Shown here one piece after another: positions 59,323 to 64,000 of a stretch of 64,000 nucleotides of DNA; position 1 is the stretch's first letter, and the number at the start of each line of letters is the position of its first letter. The notes beneath the pieces are model-generated. The model searched no databases and had not been told where the DNA came from. It saw nothing but the letters and a program-made list of their open reading frames with translations. The stretch lies in NCBI RefSeq assembly GCF_958295425.1, contig NW_026704062.1, forward strand, positions 62,001 through 126,000. The letters run 5' to 3'. Both the position numbers and the translations under genes were made by a program. This DNA is from Solea solea. Taxonomy: Eukaryota; Chordata; Actinopteri; Pleuronectiformes; Soleidae.

Positions 59323-62300
59323 TAAGATTTTAACTTTGTTTGTGAGGTTTATGTTATGCGACAGTAGAAAATTGAAAAAAATCAGAAAACAGCCGTATAC
59401 TTGCTGAATGTGCACAAAAACAGACACAAATAGAAAAACACATCCAAACAGTGAAATCATTGCAAAATCAAACACTGAAGGCATATAATTATATCTTATA
59501 AGATTTTAACTTTATTTGTGAGGTTTATGTTATGGGACAGTAGAAAATTAAAAAAAATCAGAAAACAGCCGTATACTTGCTGAATGTGCACAAAAACAGA
59601 CACACATAGAAAAACACATCCAAACAGTGAAATCATTGCAAAATCAAACACTGAGGGTACAGAAGTATATCTTATAAGATGTTTACTTTATTTGTGAGGT
59701 TTATGTTATGGGACAGTAGAAAATTGAAAAAAATCAGAAAACAGCCTTATACTTGCTGAATGTGCACAACAAAAGACACAAATAGAAAAATACATCCAAA
59801 CAGTGAAATCATTGCAAAATCAAACACTGACGGCATATAACTATATCTAATAAGATGCTAACTTTATTTGTGAGGTTTATGTTATGGGACAGTAGAAAAA
59901 TGAAAAAAATCAGAAAACAGCCGTATCCCTGCTGAATGCGCACAAAAACAGACACAAATAGAGAAACACATCCAAACAGTGAAATCATTGCAAAATCAAA
60001 CACTGAAGGTATATAACTATATCTTATAAGATGTTAACTTTATTTGTGAGGTTTATGTTATGGGACAGTAGAAAATTTAAAAAAATCAGAAAACAGCCGT
60101 ATACTTGCTGAATGTGCACAAAACAGACACAAATAGAAAAACACATCCAAACATTGAAATCATTGCAAAATCAAACACTGAGGGTACAGAAGTATATCTT
60201 ATAAGATGTTAACTTTATTTGTGAGGTTTATGTTATGGGACAGTAGAAAATTTAAAAAAATCAGAAAACAGCCGTATACTTGCTGAATGTGCACAAAACA
60301 GACACAAATAGAAAAACACATCCAAACATTGAAATCATTGCAAAATCAAACACTGAGGGTACAGAAGTATATCTTATAAGATGTTAACTTTATTTGTGAG
60401 GTTTATGTTATGGGACAGTAGAAAATTGAAAAAAATCAGAAAACAGCCGTATACTTGCTGAATGTGCACAAAAACAGACATAAATAGAAAAACACATCCA
60501 AACAGTGAAATCATTGCAAAATCAAACACTGAAGGCATATAACTATATCTTATAAGATGTTAACTTTATTTGTGAGGTTTATGTTATGGGACAGTAGAAA
60601 ATTGAAAAAAATCAGAAAACAGCCGTATACTTGCTGAATGTGCACAAAAACAGACACAAATAGAAAAACACATCCAAACAGTGAAATCATTGCAAAATCA
60701 AACACTGACGGCATATAACTATATCTTATAAGATGTTAACTTTATTTGTGAGGTTTATGTTATGGGACAGTAGAAAATTGAAAAAAATCAGAAAACAGCC
60801 GTATACTTGCTGAATGTGCACAAAACAGACACAAATAGAAAAACACATCCAAACAGTGAAATCATTGCAAAATCAAACACTGAGGGTAAATAACTATATC
60901 TTATAAGATGTTAACTTTATTTGTGAGGTTTATGTTATGGGACAGTAGAAAATTAAAAAAAATCAGAAAACAGCCGTATACTTGCTGAATGTGCACAAAA
61001 ACAGACACACATAGAAAAACACATCCAAACAGTGAAATCATTGCAAAATCAAACACTGAGGGTACAGAAGTATATCTTATAAGATGTTTACTTTATTTGT
61101 GAGGTTTATGTTATGGGACAGTAGAAAATAGAAAAAAATCAGAAAACAGCCGTATACTTGCTGAACGTGCACAACAAAAGACACAAGTAGAAAAACACAT
61201 CCAAACAGTGAAATCATTGCAAAATCAAACACTGACGGCATATAAGTATATCTTATAAGATTTTAACTTTATTTGTGAGGTTTATGTTATGGGACAGTAG
61301 AAAATTGAAAAAAATCAGAAAACAGCCGTATACTTGCTGAATGTGCACAAAAACAGACACAAATAGAAAAACACATCCAAACAGTGAAATCATTGCAAAA
61401 TCAAACACTGAGGGTACAGAAGTATATCTTATAAGATGTTTACTTTATTTGTGAGGTTTATGTTATGGGACAGTAGAAAATTGAAAAAAATCAGAAAACA
61501 GCCGTATACTTGCTGAATGTGCACAACAAAAGACACAAATAGAAAAACACATCCAAACAGTGAAATCATTGCAAAATCAAACACTGGCGGCATATAACTA
61601 TATCTTATAAGATTTTAACTTTATTTGTGAGGTTTATGTTATGGGACAGTAGAAAATTAAAAAAAATCAGAAAACAGCCGTATACTTGCTGAATGTGCAC
61701 AAAAACAGACACAAATAGAAAAACACATCCAAACAGTGAAATCATTGCAAAATCAAACACTCAAGGCATATAACTATATCTTATAAGATGTTAACTTTAT
61801 TTATGAGGTTTATGTTATGGGACAGTAGAAAATTGAAAAAAATCAGAAAACAGCCGAATACTTGCTGAATGTGCACAAAACAGACACAAATAGAAAAACA
61901 CATCCGAACAGTGAAATCATTGCAAAATCAAACACTGAGGGTAAATAACTATATCTTATAAGATTTTAACTTTATTTGTGACGTTTATGTTATGGGACAG
62001 TAGAAAATTGAAAAAAATCAGAAAACAGCCGTATACTTGCTGAATGCGCACAAAAACAGACACAAATAGAAAAACACATCCAAACAGTGAAATCATTGCA
62101 AAATCAAACTCTGAGGTAACAGAAGTATATCTTATAAGATGTTAACTTTATTTGTGAGGTTTATGTTATGGGACAGTAGAAAATTGAAAAAAATCAGAAA
62201 ACAGCCGTATACTTGCTGAATGTGCACAAAACAGAAACAAATAGAAAAACACATCCAAACAGTGAAATCATTGCAAAATCAAACACTGAGGGTAAATAAC

Positions 62301-64000
62301 TATATCTTATAAGATTTTAACTTTATTTGTGACGTTTATGTTATGGGACAGTAGAAAATTGAAAAAAATCAGAAAACAGCCGTATACTTGCTGAATGTGC
62401 ACAACAAAAGACACAAATAGAAAAACACATCCAAACAGTGAAATCATTGCAAAATCAAACACTGGCGGCATATAACTATATCTTATAAGATGTTAACTTT
62501 ATTTGTGAGGTTTATGTTATGGGACAGTAGAAAATTAAAAAAAATCAGAAAACAGCCATATACTTGCTGAATGTGCACAAAAACAGACACACATAGAAAA
62601 ACACATCCAAACAGTGAAATCATTGCAAAATCAAACACTGAGGGTACAGAAGTATATCTTATAAGATGTTTACTTTATTTGTGAGGTTTATGTTATGGGA
62701 CAGTAGAAAATTGAAAAAAATCAGAAAACAGCCGTATACTTGCAGAATGTGCACAACAAAAGACACAAATAGAAAAACACATCCAAACAGTGAAATCATT
62801 GCAAAATCAAACACTGACGGCATATAACTATATCTTATAAGATTTTAACTTTATTTGTGAGGTTTTGTTATGGGACAGTAGAAAATTGAAAAAAATCAGA
62901 AAACAGCCGTATACTTGCTGAATGTGCACAAAAACAGACACAAATAGAAAAACACATCCCAACAGTGAAATCATTGCAAAATCAAACGCTGAGGGTACAG
63001 AAGTATATCTAATAAGATGCTAACTTTATTTGTGAGGTTTATGTTATGGGACAGTAGAAAAATGAAAAAAATCAGAAAACAGCCGTATCCCTGATGAATG
63101 CGCACAAAAACAGACACAAATAGAAAAACACATCCAAACAGTGAAATCATTGCAAAATCAAACACTGACGGCATATAACTATATCTTATAAGATGTTAAC
63201 TTTATTTGTGAGGTTTATGTTATGGGACAGTAGAAAATTGAAAAAAATCAGAAAACAGCCGTATACTTGCTGAATGTGCACAAAACAGACACAAATAGAA
63301 AAACACATCCAAACAGTGAAATCATTGCAAAATCAAACACTGAGGGTAAATAACTATATCTTATAAGATTTTAACTTTACTTGTGACGTTTATGTTATGG
63401 GACAGTAGAAAATTGAAAAAAATCAGAAAACAGCCGTATACTTGCTGAATGTGCACAACAAAAGACACAAATAGAAAAACACATCAGAACAGTGAAATCA
63501 TTGCAAAATCAAACACTGAGGATAAATAACTATATCTTATGAGATTTTAACTTTATTTGGGAGGTTTATGTTATGGGACAGTAGAAAATTGAAAAAAATC
63601 AGAAAACAGCCGTATACTTGCTGAATGTGCACAAAAAAAGACACAAATAGAAAAACACATCCAAACAGTGAAATCATTGCAAAATCAAACACTGAGGGTA
63701 CAGAAGTATATCTAATAAGATGCTAACTTTATTTGTGAGGTTTATGTTATGGGACAGTAGAAAAATGAAAAAAATCAGAAAACAGCCGTATCCCTGCTGA
63801 ATGCGCACAAAAACAGACACAAATAGAAAAACACATCCAAACAGTGAAATCATTGCAAAATCAAACACTGAAGGCATATAACTATATCTTATAAGATTTT
63901 AACTTTATTTGTGACGTTTATGTTATGGGACAGTAGAAAATTCAAAAAAATCAGAAAACAGCCGTATACTTGATGAATGTGCACAAAAACAGACACAAAT
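59323..64000. repeat. Satellite array 5, ~176-bp monomers, runs off the right edge
   Basis: Continuation of the array within copy 2 of the 7.57-kb duplication. The order of variants follows 51757 onward apart from the two-monomer deletion near 61,700 and isolated exchanged blocks (for example GGGTAAATAAC near 61,940, where copy 1 has CGGCATATAAC). No gene is visible. Confidence 0.97.

Larger units (their letters stand above)
50030..64000. repeat. 43-monomer (7,566-bp) tandem duplication carrying the solo LTR
   Basis: From about 50,035 on, sequence recurs at +7,566: both solo-LTR copies, their junctions and the following monomers. After about 61,700 the offset drops to 7,214, because the second copy lacks 352 bp (two monomers) that correspond to about 54,140-54,490 in the first. 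Copy 1 runs to about 57,600; copy 2 runs off the right edge. Confidence 0.87.

Noticed and set aside
38343..63877. Repeated 64-67-codon minus-strand open frames in the satellite with a hydrophobic stretch, as if a small membrane protein
   Set aside because: They recur only because one monomer subtype lacks stops in that frame. They span just over one monomer, have no initiation context or promoter, and vary as satellite does.
281..64000. CENP-B box in the monomer
   Set aside because: No string matching the CENP-B core (TTCG....A..CGGG) was found; the closest, CTTTCGTTGTGAGG near 18422, is a single variant monomer without the second half.
281..64000. Whole window as an assembly artefact, because of exact long-distance duplications
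   Set aside because: Duplicated blocks differ by scattered substitutions, 1-bp indels and a clean two-monomer deletion, which a simple copy error would not create. Collapse or expansion of some units still cannot be excluded without reads.

Overview
The window is a block of satellite DNA from an animal genome, most likely a ray-finned fish. About 49 kb of the 64 kb is one tandem repeat with a monomer of about 176 bp (roughly 280 monomers, from array length divided by period). The rest is LTR-retrotransposon DNA inserted into that array. The fish assignment is an inference. BEL/Pao elements with these Gag, protease and RT features are common in teleosts and absent from mammals and birds, and one element carries a coiled coil resembling the animal CCDC88 (girdin/daple) family. 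No ordinary host gene, tRNA, rRNA or CRISPR array is visible.

Layout: 1-280 is the last 280 bp of an 816-bp BEL LTR whose other part lies off the left edge. 281-12070 is satellite array 1. 12071-16580 is element A, a 4.5-kb BEL/Pao-like element on the minus strand with two apparently identical 381-bp LTRs and a 5-bp target duplication (ATAGA). 16581-27674 is array 2. 27675-34980 is element B, a 7.3-kb BEL/Pao element on the plus strand with two apparently identical 816-bp LTRs, a 5-bp target duplication (AAAAC) and a single 1,806-codon gag-pol frame. 34981-50342 is array 3. 50343-51752 is a 1,410-bp solo LTR of another family with a 4-bp target duplication (CTTA). 51753-57908 is array 4. 57909-59318 is a second copy of the solo LTR, carried by a tandem duplication of about 7.57 kb. 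59319-64000 is array 5.

The two BEL elements are each defective in a different way. Element B keeps Gag, protease, reverse transcriptase, RNase H and the integrase HHCC zinc domain, but its frame passes directly from the zinc domain to the integrase C-terminal domain, so the DDE catalytic core is missing with no break in the frame. Element A keeps Gag and protease. All of RT, RNase H and most of integrase are gone and replaced by about 100 codons of coiled coil that I recognise as CCDC88-like, followed by a 51-codon out-of-frame remnant of the integrase C-terminus. Both elements have apparently identical LTRs and clean target duplications, so they seem to have moved recently, presumably using enzymes supplied by intact relatives elsewhere.

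The satellite is organised at several levels. Blocks of 5, 6, 8, 10, 16 and 43 monomers are duplicated locally, and the first 1.19 kb of the window, including an LTR/satellite junction, recurs 34.7 kb downstream. This is the pattern expected from repeated unequal exchange, as in centromeric or pericentromeric arrays.
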